A model generated the notes under the pieces. The model did not search any database. It had not been told where the DNA came from and saw only the letters and a program-made list of their open reading frames with translations. Positions 34,657 to 42,411 of a DNA stretch of 64,000 nt are shown piece after piece. The position numbers were made by a program, and so were the translations under genes. The DNA comes from Luteitalea pratensis. Lineage in GTDB: Bacteria; Acidobacteriota; Vicinamibacteria; Vicinamibacterales; Vicinamibacteraceae. The stretch is taken from contig NZ_CP015136.1 of assembly GCF_001618865.1 (NCBI RefSeq), forward strand, positions 4,375,001 through 4,439,000. The letters are read 5' to 3'. Every line of letters begins with the position of its first letter. Within the stretch, counting starts at the first letter, position 1.

Positions 34657-35834
34657 ATCGTCCTGGAGAGCAGCTGCTGGAGGGTCTCGACGACGCGGTC
34701 CGCGTCGGCGAGGGGCATCCCGCTCCAGAACGGCAGGGAGAGCGAGTGATCGCTGTGGTGCTCCGCGTGCGGGTACATCCCGCGGCGCAGGGAGAAGCGC
34801 TCCGCGTAGTAGGAGTGCAGGTGCAGGGCCCGGAAATGGACGCTGGTACCGATCCCCTCACGCCCGAGCGCAGATTGCAGCGCGTCCCGGGTCCAGCCGC
34901 AGCGATCGGGATCGACCATCACGGTGTACAGGTGCCGCGCGTGCGTCCAGGTATCGGGTACGGGCGCCGGGCGCCCGAGCGGCAGGTGCGCGAGCCCCGC
35001 CTCGTAGCGATCCCAGAGGCGGCCGCGCTGCGCCTGCATGTCGGCGAGACGGTCCAACTGCGCCAGGCCGAGGGCGGCCTGCAGGTCCATCATGTTGTAC
35101 TTGTACCCGGCCATCACGACCTCGTACTGCGCCGGCGCGCCTGGGGCGTTGCGCGCCCATGCGTCGCGCGACAGGCCGTGCAACGCGGCGACGCGCATCC
35201 AGTCGGCGTCCTCAGGCGAGTCGGTCGTCACCATCCCGCCTTCGCCGGTGGCAAGGTTCTTGGTCGAGTAGAAGCTGAAGGCGGTGACGTCGGCGATCGA
35301 CCCGATGCGGCGACCGTCCACGGCGCCGTCGACGCAATGCGCCGCGTCCTCGATCAACTTGAGTCCCGCCGCATCTGCGAGCGCGCGAAACGTCAGGGGA
35401 TCGGCCGGACGCCCCGCGTGGTGCACCGGCAGGATGGCACGCGTGCGCGGCGTGATCGCGGCTGCCGTGGCATCCGGATCCATCGTGCCGGTCGCGCGAT
35501 CGACGTCCACGAACACCGGCGTGCCGCCAGCATGGAGGATTGTGTTGGCGGTTGCGCAGAAGGTGAGCGGGGTGGTGATCACCTCGTCGCCCGGGCCGAC
35601 GTGACTCGCGAGCAGCGCCAGGTGCAGCCCCGCCGTGCAGGAGTTCAGGGCCACCGCTTCCGCGGCGCCGACGTGTTGCGCGAACGCCGCCTCGAACGCC
35701 TTCACGCGCGGCCCCGTCGTCAACCATCCCGACGCCAGCACCTCGGCGATGGCCGACAACTCGGCGTCGCCCATGTCAGGGCGAGCGAGTGGCACGAATG
35801 CGGGACCGGTGTGCCCCCTGGGGCCGATGGACAT
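34653..35834 (-). CDS. DegT/DnrJ/EryC1/StrS (PseC/SpsC-like) aminotransferase
   Basis: 393 residues. VPLARPDMGDAELSAIAEVLASGWLTTGPRV is the family start, VALNSCTAGLHLALLA binds the PLP phosphate, and FSFYSTKNLATGEGGM contains the lysine that forms the Schiff base. LIEDAAHCVDG holds the aspartate that contacts the pyridine nitrogen. Such PLP enzymes transfer an amino group from glutamate to a 4-keto-hexose bound to UDP, giving the 4-amino sugar needed for pseudaminic- or legionaminic-type acids. The ATG at 35834 follows the unknown gene by 25 nt. The dehydratase (PseB-like) and N-acetyltransferase (PseH-like) expected beside it are not in this operon. Confidence 0.9.
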   Translation of the reverse strand: MSIGPRGHTGPAFVPLARPDMGDAELSAIAEVLASGWLTTGPRVKAFEAAFAQHVGAAEAVALNSCTAGLHLALLASHVGPGDEVITTPLTFCATANTILHAGGTPVFVDVDRATGTMDPDATAAAITPRTRAILPVHHAGRPADPLTFRALADAAGLKLIEDAAHCVDGAVDGRRIGSIADVTAFSFYSTKNLATGEGGMVTTDSPEDADWMRVAALHGLSRDAWARNAPGAPAQYEVVMAGYKYNMMDLQAALGLAQLDRLADMQAQRGRLWDRYEAGLAHLPLGRPAPVPDTWTHARHLYTVMVDPDRCGWTRDALQSALGREGIGTSVHFRALHLHSYYAERFSLRRGMYPHAEHHSDHSLSLPFWSGMPLADADRVVETLQQLLSRTM

Positions 35835-35859
35835 GGTGGTGAACTCGGGCAACGAGGTA

Positions 35860-36495
35860 TCAGGCGACCGGGACCGGCAGCGCCGACAACAGCGCCTGCA
35901 CCTGTCCGCGCCCCTCGACGAGCCGCGCCTGCCACGCCTCGAGAGATGACGAAAGGTCGTATTCCAGTGCGTCGGCCGCCGTGACCCAATCTTCGGCGCC
36001 CACGGCGCCCTCGATCGCTCCCGCCACCCGATCGACTGCGGCCACATCCTCCCCCAACCAGTCGCCGCCTGCCAAGCCGACCTGCCGCGCCCACAGGTCG
36101 GCGGTGTGCACGAGGGCAGCCATCAGGGCCAGGTTGTCGGCCAGCTCGCCGATCGCCTTGCGCGGCTCGTCCACGTGCGCGCCGCGCAGGCCGGAGGCCA
36201 CGACTCGCGCCTCACCGGCGAGTACCGGCAGGAAACGGAGCGCGTCGTCCAGGGCCTGGAGGGCCATCAGGCCGACCGGGGTCGTATCGAGATCGATTTC
36301 GTCCACGCCGACGAGGCTGCGTTCGAGGATGTCGCGCTCGCGGAATGCCGGTTCGTCGACACCATTGATGCGGAGCGCCGTCACTATGCGCCCCGACTGG
36401 CCGAGGACGGGCTCGACCGCGGAGAGCAGCGCATCGATGGTAATCGGTGCATTCACGCCTGGGATTAGCGAGCAATCAACGCGAAGTGTGGGCAT
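35860..36495 (-). CDS. unknown protein at the head of the sugar/stator operon
   Basis: 211 residues from an ATG with GGAG seven bases upstream; an in-frame ATG four codons earlier lacks a ribosome site. The first 85 residues look alpha/beta (RIVTALRINGVDEPAFRERDILERSLVGVDEIDL); the rest is helical and acidic (ELADNLALMAALVHTADLWARQVG, EYDLSSSLEAWQARLVEG). No signal, membrane helix or known motif. It is divergent from the flagellin gene by 205 nt and precedes the DegT gene by 25 nt, so it is probably co-expressed with the sugar pathway. I do not recognise a family; a flagellin-binding or regulatory role would be a guess from position. Confidence 0.75.
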   Translation of the reverse strand: MPTLRVDCSLIPGVNAPITIDALLSAVEPVLGQSGRIVTALRINGVDEPAFRERDILERSLVGVDEIDLDTTPVGLMALQALDDALRFLPVLAGEARVVASGLRGAHVDEPRKAIGELADNLALMAALVHTADLWARQVGLAGGDWLGEDVAAVDRVAGAIEGAVGAEDWVTAADALEYDLSSSLEAWQARLVEGRGQVQALLSALPVPVA

Positions 36496-36631
36496 CGTGG
36501 TCTCCATGGTGCCAGGGAGAGGAGCAAACACGGGGCCAGCTTCGCGGACATCGAGCAACCGGGCACGGATGTTGGATTGATGCCCTGCGGCAAGTGAACG
36601 AAGGTGTGCGACCGGTGTGCGGAGACCGCAC

Positions 36632-36658
36632 TCATGCTCCGCACACAGCCGCCGATTC
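36632..36658 (+). promoter_or_regulatory. sigma-28-like promoter of the first flagellin gene
   Basis: TCATGCTC, 11 nt, GCCGATTC. The -10 is identical to that before fliD and flgM; the -35 is weak. A start near 36665 would give a leader of about 35 nt with GGAGG before the ATG. Confidence 0.5.
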
Positions 36659-36700
36659 CATTTGTGAGCCCTTGGCTCCCTACCCGGAGGAATAACTGCT

Positions 36701-37513
36701 ATGGCGTCGTTCTCGGTCGTCACCAATGTGTCTGCGGTCAACGCGCAGGCCAACCTGTACCAGACCAACATCGGTCTGCGGCAGGCTCTCACCCGCGTCT
36801 CGAGCGGGTATCGCATCAACTATTCCGGCGACGATGCCGCCGGACTCGCGGTGGCCAACCGCTACCGATCCGATGTGGCGGTGCTGCAGCAGGGCGTCCG
36901 CAACGCCAACGACGGCCTGTCCGACCTGCAGATCAAGGACGGCGCCCTCGACAACATGTCGAAGCTGCTCGACCGCCTCGCGGTGCTCGCCACCCAGGCG
37001 GCCTCCGGCCAGACGACGACCAACTCGCGCAACACGCTCGACGCGGAGTTCCAGGACGTCCTCGGCGAAATCTCGCGGGAGTCGAACGTGGCGCGCCTGG
37101 ACGTGGCCGGCGCCAGCCAGGGCTTCTCCGTGTTCGTCAGCAGCAACGGCACCAACGGCGTCGTCGCCGGTACGATCGGTGACGTGGACATCACCACGCT
37201 CGGCCTCACCGGACTCACCATCGCCAACCAGGCCGGTGCGCAGACGGCGGTCTCGACGGTGACCACCGCCATCACCAACCTGGGGGTGGTGCAGGGCCAG
37301 GTCGGGCAGCTCCAGAATCGCCTCAGCTACGCGATCAGCCTGGCGCAGAGCCAGATCGTCAACACGAAGAGCGCCGAGAGCCGGATCCGCGACGCCAACG
37401 TCGCCGAGGAGTCGGCCAACCTGACGCGCTATTCGATCCTGAATCAGTCAGGCATCGCCGCCCTGGCACAGGCGAACCAGTCGACCAGCGCGGTCCTGTC
37501 CCTGCTCCGCTGA
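36701..37513 (+). CDS. fliC1: flagellin (first copy)
   Basis: 270 residues with only the D0/D1 core. The N-terminal part (NAQANLYQTNIGLRQALTRVSSGYRIN, GDDAAGLAVANRYR, QIKDGALDNMSKLLDRLAVLATQA) and the C-terminal part (QNRLSYAISLAQSQIVNTKSAESRIRDANVAEESANLTRYSIL) are the coiled-coil helices that pack the filament core and carry the export and FliS-binding signals. The variable middle is only about 70 residues, Ser/Thr/Asn-rich (SSNGTNGVV), and would be the surface available for sugars. Start ATG at 36701, GGAGG ten bases upstream. About 75% like the second flagellin by eye. Confidence 0.96.
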   Translation: MASFSVVTNVSAVNAQANLYQTNIGLRQALTRVSSGYRINYSGDDAAGLAVANRYRSDVAVLQQGVRNANDGLSDLQIKDGALDNMSKLLDRLAVLATQAASGQTTTNSRNTLDAEFQDVLGEISRESNVARLDVAGASQGFSVFVSSNGTNGVVAGTIGDVDITTLGLTGLTIANQAGAQTAVSTVTTAITNLGVVQGQVGQLQNRLSYAISLAQSQIVNTKSAESRIRDANVAEESANLTRYSILNQSGIAALAQANQSTSAVLSLLR

Positions 37514-37541
37514 CGCTCGCGAGGACCCCTCCCCCGGGGTT

Positions 37542-37580
37542 GGCCCGTCGTCGCCGTCGCGGCGGCGGGCCGTGTCGTTT
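37542..37580 (+). terminator. possible terminator after fliC1
   Basis: GGCCCGTCGTC and GGCGGCGGGCC pair over about 11 bp (two G-U), ending at 37571, followed by a GTGTCGTTT tail. It is GC-rich with only a short T-run, so termination may be partial. Confidence 0.45.
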
Positions 37581-37610
37581 CTGCTATCCAGATGTAGTGG
37601 CTGCCGGGTT

Positions 37611-37637
37611 TAAAGGCAGGCCGACGTCGACCGATTA
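37611..37637 (+). promoter_or_regulatory. sigma-28 promoter of the second flagellin gene
   Basis: TAAAGGCA, 11 nt, ACCGATTA. Close to the enterobacterial flagellar consensus (TAAAGTTT, N11, GCCGATAA) in both boxes and spacing. It leaves a leader of about 72 nt before the ATG at 37716, with AAGGAGG nearby. Confidence 0.75.
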
Positions 37638-37715
37638 CCTCCACGTCAGCGGCGCCCGTCACGGCGCCACCGGGCTCGCAAGGATGCGAACCCCTCTCGT
37701 TCAAGGAGGATCATC

Positions 37716-38522
37716 ATGGCAAGTTTCTCGGTCATCACCAACGTTGCCGCCAACAACGCGCAGGCCAACCTCTACTCCACCAACATCGGCCTCCGCAACG
37801 CGCTGACGCGCGTGTCGAGCGGCTTCCGCATCAACAGCTCCGGTGATGACGCGGCCGGGCTCGCGGTCGCCAACGGTTACCGTTCCACCATCGCCGTCCT
37901 GAACCAGGGCGTGCGCAACGCCAACGACGGCCTGTCCGACCTGCAGATCAAGGACGGCGCGCTCGACAACGTCTCCAAGCTGCTCGACCGGCTCTCCACG
38001 CTGGCCACGCAGGCCGCTTCGGGCCAGACCACCAGCACGTCACGCACGACGCTGGACGCCGAATTCCAGGACGTGCTCAACGAAATCAACCGCGAGAGCA
38101 ATGTCGCCAACCTGTCATCGGCACAGGGTTTCTCGGTGTTCGTCAGCAACAACAGCGCCAACGGCAGGGTGGGCGGCTCGATTGGCGCCGTCACGACGAC
38201 CTCGCTCGGCATCAACGCCGATGCGCTGACCTCGCAGACCGGCGCGCAGACCGCGGTTGCCAACATCGCCACGGCCGTCAATACCCTGGGCAGCGTCCAG
38301 GGCCAGGTCGGTCAGCTCCAGAACCGTCTCAGCTACGCGATCAGCCTCGCACAGAGCCAGATCGTCAACAACCGGGCGGCCGAAAGCCGTATCCGTGACG
38401 CCAACATCGCCGAGGAATCGGCCAACCTGACCCGGTTCTCGATCCTGAACCAGTCGGGCATCGCCGCCCTCGCCCAGGCCAACGGGCAGACCGCGGCCGT
38501 TCTCTCCCTCCTGCGCGGCTAG
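37716..38522 (+). CDS. fliC2: flagellin (second copy)
   Basis: 268 residues, same D0/D1-only design as the first copy: NAQANLYSTNIGLRNALTRVSSGFRIN, GDDAAGLAVANGYR, and C-terminal AQSQIVNNRAAESRIRDANIAEESANLTRFSIL. Differences lie mostly in the short central part (ANLSSAQGFSVFVSNNSANGRV) and in the linkers. It has its own sigma-28 promoter and a strong terminator, so the two flagellins can be expressed at different levels. AAGGAGG precedes the ATG. Tandem short flagellins next to a Maf and nonulosonate locus suggest that both are modified. Confidence 0.96.
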   Translation: MASFSVITNVAANNAQANLYSTNIGLRNALTRVSSGFRINSSGDDAAGLAVANGYRSTIAVLNQGVRNANDGLSDLQIKDGALDNVSKLLDRLSTLATQAASGQTTSTSRTTLDAEFQDVLNEINRESNVANLSSAQGFSVFVSNNSANGRVGGSIGAVTTTSLGINADALTSQTGAQTAVANIATAVNTLGSVQGQVGQLQNRLSYAISLAQSQIVNNRAAESRIRDANIAEESANLTRFSILNQSGIAALAQANGQTAAVLSLLRG

Positions 38523-38537
38523 TCGCTTCGCACCGTG

Positions 38538-38577
38538 GCGCCGGGCGGGCACCTCCGGGTCCGTCCGGCGCATTTTT
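38538..38577 (+). terminator. intrinsic terminator after fliC2
   Basis: GCGCCGGGCGG pairs with CCGTCCGGCGC (10 of 11 bp) and is followed by ATTTTT, 16 nt after the flagellin stop. Classic rho-independent form. Confidence 0.88.
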
Positions 38578-38625
38578 CCCGCGCCCTCATCTCCCCCGCA
38601 CGTCATCCGATCGCCGCCGCGTCCC

Positions 38626-38652
38626 TATAGCTTCCCGCTCCACTGCCGATTC
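38626..38652 (+). promoter_or_regulatory. sigma-28 promoter of fliD-fliS
   Basis: TATAGCTT, 11 nt, GCCGATTC; six of eight -35 positions agree with the flagellar consensus. Located 43 nt before the chosen fliD start, after the fliC2 terminator. Confidence 0.75.
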
Positions 38653-38694
38653 AGAGGATAGGTCTCCATGATTCGGAGGCCGGAGGCGCGCGCC

Positions 38695-40023
38695 ATGGGA
38701 TCGCCGATCACGTTCAGCGGGTTCAACAACATCGACTTCAACGGTATCCTCGAGGCCCTGTCGGCCCAGGAACGGCAGCCGGTCGTCCAGCTCGAGACGC
38801 AGCAGGCGCAGCTGCAGAAGCAGCGCACTGCCTTCGGCACGCTTGCGACGCGGCTTGGTGCCGTGGAGTCGGCGGCACGTGACCTGGCGTCGGCGACCGC
38901 CTTCACCGGCACCGCTGCGACCAGTTCCAACGAGACCATCGCCAAGGTGTCGGCGGGCAACGGTGCACCCACCGGAAGCTACTCCCTCGTCGTCGGCGCG
39001 CTTGCGAAGGCGCAGGTCACCGCCACCAACGGCACCACACCGGATGCCGACACCACCGTCGTCGCCAACGCCGGTTCGCTCACGATCGGTGGCGTGAGCG
39101 TCACTGTCGCCGGCGCGGTCACGATGAACGGCTTGGCCGAGGCGATCAACGGCACCGCCAACATCGGCGTCACGGCCTCGGTGGTGCGTTCGGGATCGAC
39201 GTACCAGCTGGTGCTGACCGGCAAGGGCACCGGCGCGAGCGAGTCCTTCGCGGTCAGCAACGCGCTCACCGGTGGCAGCGGCGTCAGCTTTGCCGCGACC
39301 AATGCCCAGGCGGCGCAGGACGCATCGTTCACCTTGAACAACGTCGCCGTCAACAGCAGCTCGAACACCATCGAGGGCGCCATTCCCGGCACGACGCTGA
39401 CGCTGCAGCAGGAGTCGACGACGCCGGTGACGATCATGATCACCGCGGACCTGGCGTCGGTGGAGGAACTCGTGAGGAAGTTCACGAGTGCCTACAACGA
39501 CCTGAACTCGTTCCTCGAGACGCAAGCCAAGGCCTATGCCAACAAGGAGCGCGACAACATCGGCGGCGACCCGCTGGTCCGTCAGTTGCGCAACACGCTC
39601 AGCCGCGTCGCTGGCGGTGAGCTGGCGACCGGCGACACGTACACATCGCTCGCGCAGGTCGGTCTCAGCTTCAACCGCACCGGACAACTCGAATTCCGCC
39701 CGGCGGACCTGAAGGCGGCGCTGTCGACCGATCGCAACTCCGTGGTCGCGCTGTTCCAGGGCGGCAGCGGCTTCGACGGTGCCTTCGACAAGGTCAAGAC
39801 GGCGATCGGCAACTACACGGCCAGCGGCGGGCTGATTCCCACGGCTCAGACGCGCCTCGACCATCAGCTCTCCAAGATTGCCGACCGCATCGAGGAACTC
39901 GAGCGCCGGCTGGCCATTCGCAAGGAAGCGATGCAGAAAGAGTTCATCGCGACCGATCTGGCCATTGCGCAGCTCAACGCGTCGATGGGCCAGGTCGGCT
40001 CGCTCGGCGCGAAACTCTTCTAG
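38695..40023 (+). CDS. fliD: flagellar cap protein FliD
   Basis: 442 residues from the ATG of MGSPITFSGFNNIDFNGI, which has GGAGG eight bases upstream; the in-frame ATG at 38668 is less likely. The N-terminal D0/D1 part (LEALSAQERQPVVQLETQQAQLQKQ) is a coiled coil, the middle (residues about 80-290) is Ala/Thr/Val-rich beta, and the C-terminal (DHQLSKIADRIEELERRLAIRKEAMQKEF) is again coiled coil. FliD forms the pentameric or hexameric cap that folds flagellin at the filament tip. It is secreted through the flagellar export gate. FliS follows 21 nt later. Confidence 0.92.
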   Translation: MGSPITFSGFNNIDFNGILEALSAQERQPVVQLETQQAQLQKQRTAFGTLATRLGAVESAARDLASATAFTGTAATSSNETIAKVSAGNGAPTGSYSLVVGALAKAQVTATNGTTPDADTTVVANAGSLTIGGVSVTVAGAVTMNGLAEAINGTANIGVTASVVRSGSTYQLVLTGKGTGASESFAVSNALTGGSGVSFAATNAQAAQDASFTLNNVAVNSSSNTIEGAIPGTTLTLQQESTTPVTIMITADLASVEELVRKFTSAYNDLNSFLETQAKAYANKERDNIGGDPLVRQLRNTLSRVAGGELATGDTYTSLAQVGLSFNRTGQLEFRPADLKAALSTDRNSVVALFQGGSGFDGAFDKVKTAIGNYTASGGLIPTAQTRLDHQLSKIADRIEELERRLAIRKEAMQKEFIATDLAIAQLNASMGQVGSLGAKLF

Positions 40024-40044
40024 CACGAAGCACGACAGTTACCA

Positions 40045-40479
40045 ATGTCCACACTTCTCGCTTACGCGGCACCCGTCCGCCCGAATCCTTCCATGCACAA
40101 CAAGGGTGCCCAGGCCTATCTGCAGACGCACGTCCAGTCCCGCACGCCGGTCGAACTCGTCGTCATGCTCTACGACGGCGCGATCAGGTTCCTCGGTCAG
40201 GCGCGCGACGCGATGGCGAGCGGCGACCTCGTGGTCAAGCGGCACGCGCTGTCGCGCGGTCTCGCGATCGTGCAGGAACTGCAGCACATGCTGAACATGG
40301 AGGCGGGCGGTGAAGTTGCCCAACGCCTGGACGGCCTCTACACTTACGTCCTCGGCCGCTGCTACGAGGCCAATGTGCAGCGCGACACGAAGGGCCTCGA
40401 GGAGGCCATCAGACTGCTGACGCCGCTGCGTGACGCATGGGCAAGCGTCGCAGCGACCCCGACGACTCCGGGCGCGTGA
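40045..40479 (+). CDS. fliS: flagellin chaperone FliS
   Basis: 144 residues, four-helix bundle. QAYLQTHVQSRTPVELVVMLYDGAIRFLGQARDAM is the FliS signature (Y--------P--L--MLYDGAI), and IVQELQHMLNMEAGGEVAQRLDGLYTYVLGRCYEANVQ forms the rest. FliS binds the C-terminal helix of flagellin in the cytoplasm, prevents early polymerisation, and in some species links FliC to FliW. The N-terminus has an extra 20 residues (STLLAYAAPVRPN). Confidence 0.93.
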   Translation: MSTLLAYAAPVRPNPSMHNKGAQAYLQTHVQSRTPVELVVMLYDGAIRFLGQARDAMASGDLVVKRHALSRGLAIVQELQHMLNMEAGGEVAQRLDGLYTYVLGRCYEANVQRDTKGLEEAIRLLTPLRDAWASVAATPTTPGA

Positions 40480-40503
40480 CCGGACCAGCCCTGGAGGCTG
40501 CGC

Positions 40504-40974
40504 GTGACTGCAGATCTTGCGACGGCACTTGCCGACTACCGTACCGGCATGGACGCCGAGTTGCAGGTGCTTGCGCAGCTCGAGTCGATTGCCACACGCC
40601 AGCACGCTCTGCCTCACCCCCCACCCGCCGAGGTCCTGACGAGCCTCGGGCTCGAACGTGAACGGCACCTCACGGCGCTGACCGGCCTCGAACAGCAGCT
40701 TCAACCCCTGCGCGCGCTCGTCGCCGCGCACCTCGAACTCGCGCGCACGCTACCGGGATTTACCGGCGTCGAGGAACGCCACCGCCGCGCTGGCGAATAC
40801 GTCGCCACGATCATGCGCCTCGACGGCGAGAGCCTGGAGGCCCTCCAGCGTGCCGACCAGGAACGGCGCGCCGCCGCCCACGACCTGGAAGCCGGCGAGG
40901 CAACGCTCGCGGCGTATCGACGCGTGCTGCAGCAGCCGCAGCCTTCGGCCGGGCTCTTCAACGAGCGCGGCTAG
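40504..40974 (+). CDS. FlgN/FliT-like flagellar export chaperone
   Basis: 156 residues from a GTG. Mostly amphipathic helices with heptads (ELQVLAQLESIATRQHAL, ERERHLTALTGLEQQLQPLRALVAAHLELARTL, RADQERRAAAHDLEAGEATLAAYRRVL). It has the size and place of FliT/FlgN-type chaperones, which hold hook-associated proteins or FliD before export. It follows fliS by 24 nt and ends the fliD operon. The helix pattern is clear, but no motif decides between FliT, FlgN and an unrelated helical protein. Confidence 0.7.
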   Translation: MTADLATALADYRTGMDAELQVLAQLESIATRQHALPHPPPAEVLTSLGLERERHLTALTGLEQQLQPLRALVAAHLELARTLPGFTGVEERHRRAGEYVATIMRLDGESLEALQRADQERRAAAHDLEAGEATLAAYRRVLQQPQPSAGLFNERG

Positions 40975-41031
40975 CGCCTGCCGGTTGCGTTGACGGCCCT
41001 CGTCGAACAAGGGAAGAGGGAGAACGAAGAA

Positions 41032-41163
41032 GTCAACAGGAAAGTACAAAAGGGACAAGGACAAGAGAGAGAAGGGACAAGGCGCACGCCTGCTGCACGC
41101 GGCTAGTGCGGTTTACCTTGAACCTCTTTCCTTGTGTCTTGTCACTTGTGATTTCCTGTTTAC
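41032..41163. repeat. imperfect inverted repeat with 7-nt CTTGTNN units
   Basis: The gap between convergent genes holds ACAAG-type units on the left (41032-41075) and CTTGTGT, CTTGTCA, CTTGTGA on the right, ending in CCTGTTTAC, roughly the complement of GTCAACAGG at the left end. It can fold as a long imperfect hairpin and is much richer in A+T than its surroundings. It may terminate both genes. Confidence 0.7.
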
Positions 41164-41212
41164 TTATTCGTGGTCACTTGTCTCTTGGTCACCGTCGCTA
41201 ACGCGGCCTGGT

Positions 41213-42160
41213 CTATGCCGAGGCCGCCACTGGCGTTGACAGCACGCGACGGCCGAGCGGGCGCTCGGCATGCAGGAAGTACCCGGTCTGCACGAAACCG
41301 CGGGCGTCGTAGAGCGCTCGGGCGTGCGCGTTGTCCTCGCTCACCAGCAGCGTCGCCACGGCACGGTCGTGGCTCACGCCCCAGGACATCATCGTGTCGA
41401 GCATGCGGCTGGCCAGGCGCTGACGTCGCGCGTCGGGATCGACGACGAGTTGCGCGAGGTGGATCGTCCGCTGCGACAATCCCGTGACCACGGAGGCGCC
41501 TAGTACCTGTCCTGCCGCCGCCCCCGGCGCCACCATGCTTGCCCCGGGGAGGAACTGGCCGAGCGCCGCGCCACGCGTGAGCTGCCCCAGGTACTGGGCC
41601 CACTCCTCGAGGCGGCCATGCGGCGCGAAGCACCTCGCGCCGGCCACTCCCGAGTACGCGCGCGAGAAGAGCCGGACCAGGTCGGGGCCGTCGCCGTCGA
41701 CCATGGCCCGCAAGCCGGGCTCGATCGGGACCACGCACGATCGTTCGAGCGCCCGCCGCAGGTACCAGTAGCGGGTCACCGAGAACCGTCTCCGCTGCAA
41801 GGCACTCTCGCAGGCCGGGCTGTCGGGATAGACGAAGAGGAGCACCTCGTGCGCGAGCGAGGCCTCGGGGGTCTTGAAGATTGCATCGAGCAACAGGCGC
41901 ACGCCATCCGCGGTGCGCGAGTGGAGCGCGCCGACCTGCAGCACGCCGTGCTGTACCAGGAAGTAGGTCCAGCCGACGATGCTCTGGCCCGGCCCGCGAA
42001 CAACGAGCCCGGGCAGCGTGCCTTCGGCGCGCGCGTGCTCCAGGATCTGCAGCGACGGCCCGAGGTCCCATTGCAGGCCGTTGGCCCACCGCGCGCGCTC
42101 GGTTTCGTACACCGGCCGCATCGCGTCGGCCGACAGGTTGCGCCAGTCGTCGAGCCTCAC
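41213..42160 (-). CDS. GNAT-family acetyltransferase linked to csrA-fliW
   Basis: 315 residues with two GNAT-like halves. The N-terminal part (residues about 50-120) keeps the fold but not a clear CoA motif. The C-terminal part (about 215-300) has LAQLVVDPDARRQRLASRMLDTMMSW, the acetyl-CoA loop (R/Q-x2-x-L/A-S), and NAHARALYDARGFVQTGYFLH. ATG overlaps the csrA stop by 4 nt, so it is co-translated with a flagellar post-transcriptional regulator. Acetylation of an amino sugar for flagellin glycan (the PseH-type step missing elsewhere) is a tempting but unproven role; a protein acetyltransferase is the alternative. Confidence 0.8.
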   Translation of the reverse strand: MRLDDWRNLSADAMRPVYETERARWANGLQWDLGPSLQILEHARAEGTLPGLVVRGPGQSIVGWTYFLVQHGVLQVGALHSRTADGVRLLLDAIFKTPEASLAHEVLLFVYPDSPACESALQRRRFSVTRYWYLRRALERSCVVPIEPGLRAMVDGDGPDLVRLFSRAYSGVAGARCFAPHGRLEEWAQYLGQLTRGAALGQFLPGASMVAPGAAAGQVLGASVVTGLSQRTIHLAQLVVDPDARRQRLASRMLDTMMSWGVSHDRAVATLLVSEDNAHARALYDARGFVQTGYFLHAERPLGRRVLSTPVAASA

Positions 42161-42396
42161 GACGTGCCGTCCGGCTGCTTCACCAGGCGCGCCCGCGAGG
42201 CCGGCAGTCCGGCCGGGGCGGCCGCGCGGCGGTTCTCCTCGCGAATCTGGTCGTAGACCTCCTGCCGGTGCACCGGGACGTCAGTCGGCGCGGTCACGCC
42301 GAGACGCACCGCATCCTTGCTGACCCGCAGCACGCGGATCTCGATGCCATCGGCGACGATAATCGCTTCGTTGCGTCGGCGCGTGAAGACCAGCAC
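42157..42396 (-). CDS. csrA: carbon storage/translation regulator CsrA
   Basis: 79 residues. MLVFTRRRNEAIIVADGIEIRVLRV is canonical; VRLGVTAPTDVPVHRQEVYDQI completes the RNA-binding strand and helix. CsrA dimers bind GGA motifs in leaders and block translation, commonly of flagellin. FliW, encoded immediately upstream, sequesters CsrA, so the pair forms the FliW-CsrA-flagellin switch. The C-terminal tail of about 20 residues (RRAAAPAGLPASRARLVKQ) is longer than average. Confidence 0.95.
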   Translation of the reverse strand: MLVFTRRRNEAIIVADGIEIRVLRVSKDAVRLGVTAPTDVPVHRQEVYDQIREENRRAAAPAGLPASRARLVKQPDGTS

Positions 42397-42411
42397 GGGC
42401 AGATTCCTCGC

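Noticed and set aside
36496-36700. Sigma-54 (-24/-12) promoter before the first flagellin
   Set aside because: No GG-N10-GC pair of reasonable match was found; the sigma-28 -10 box at 36651 fits better.
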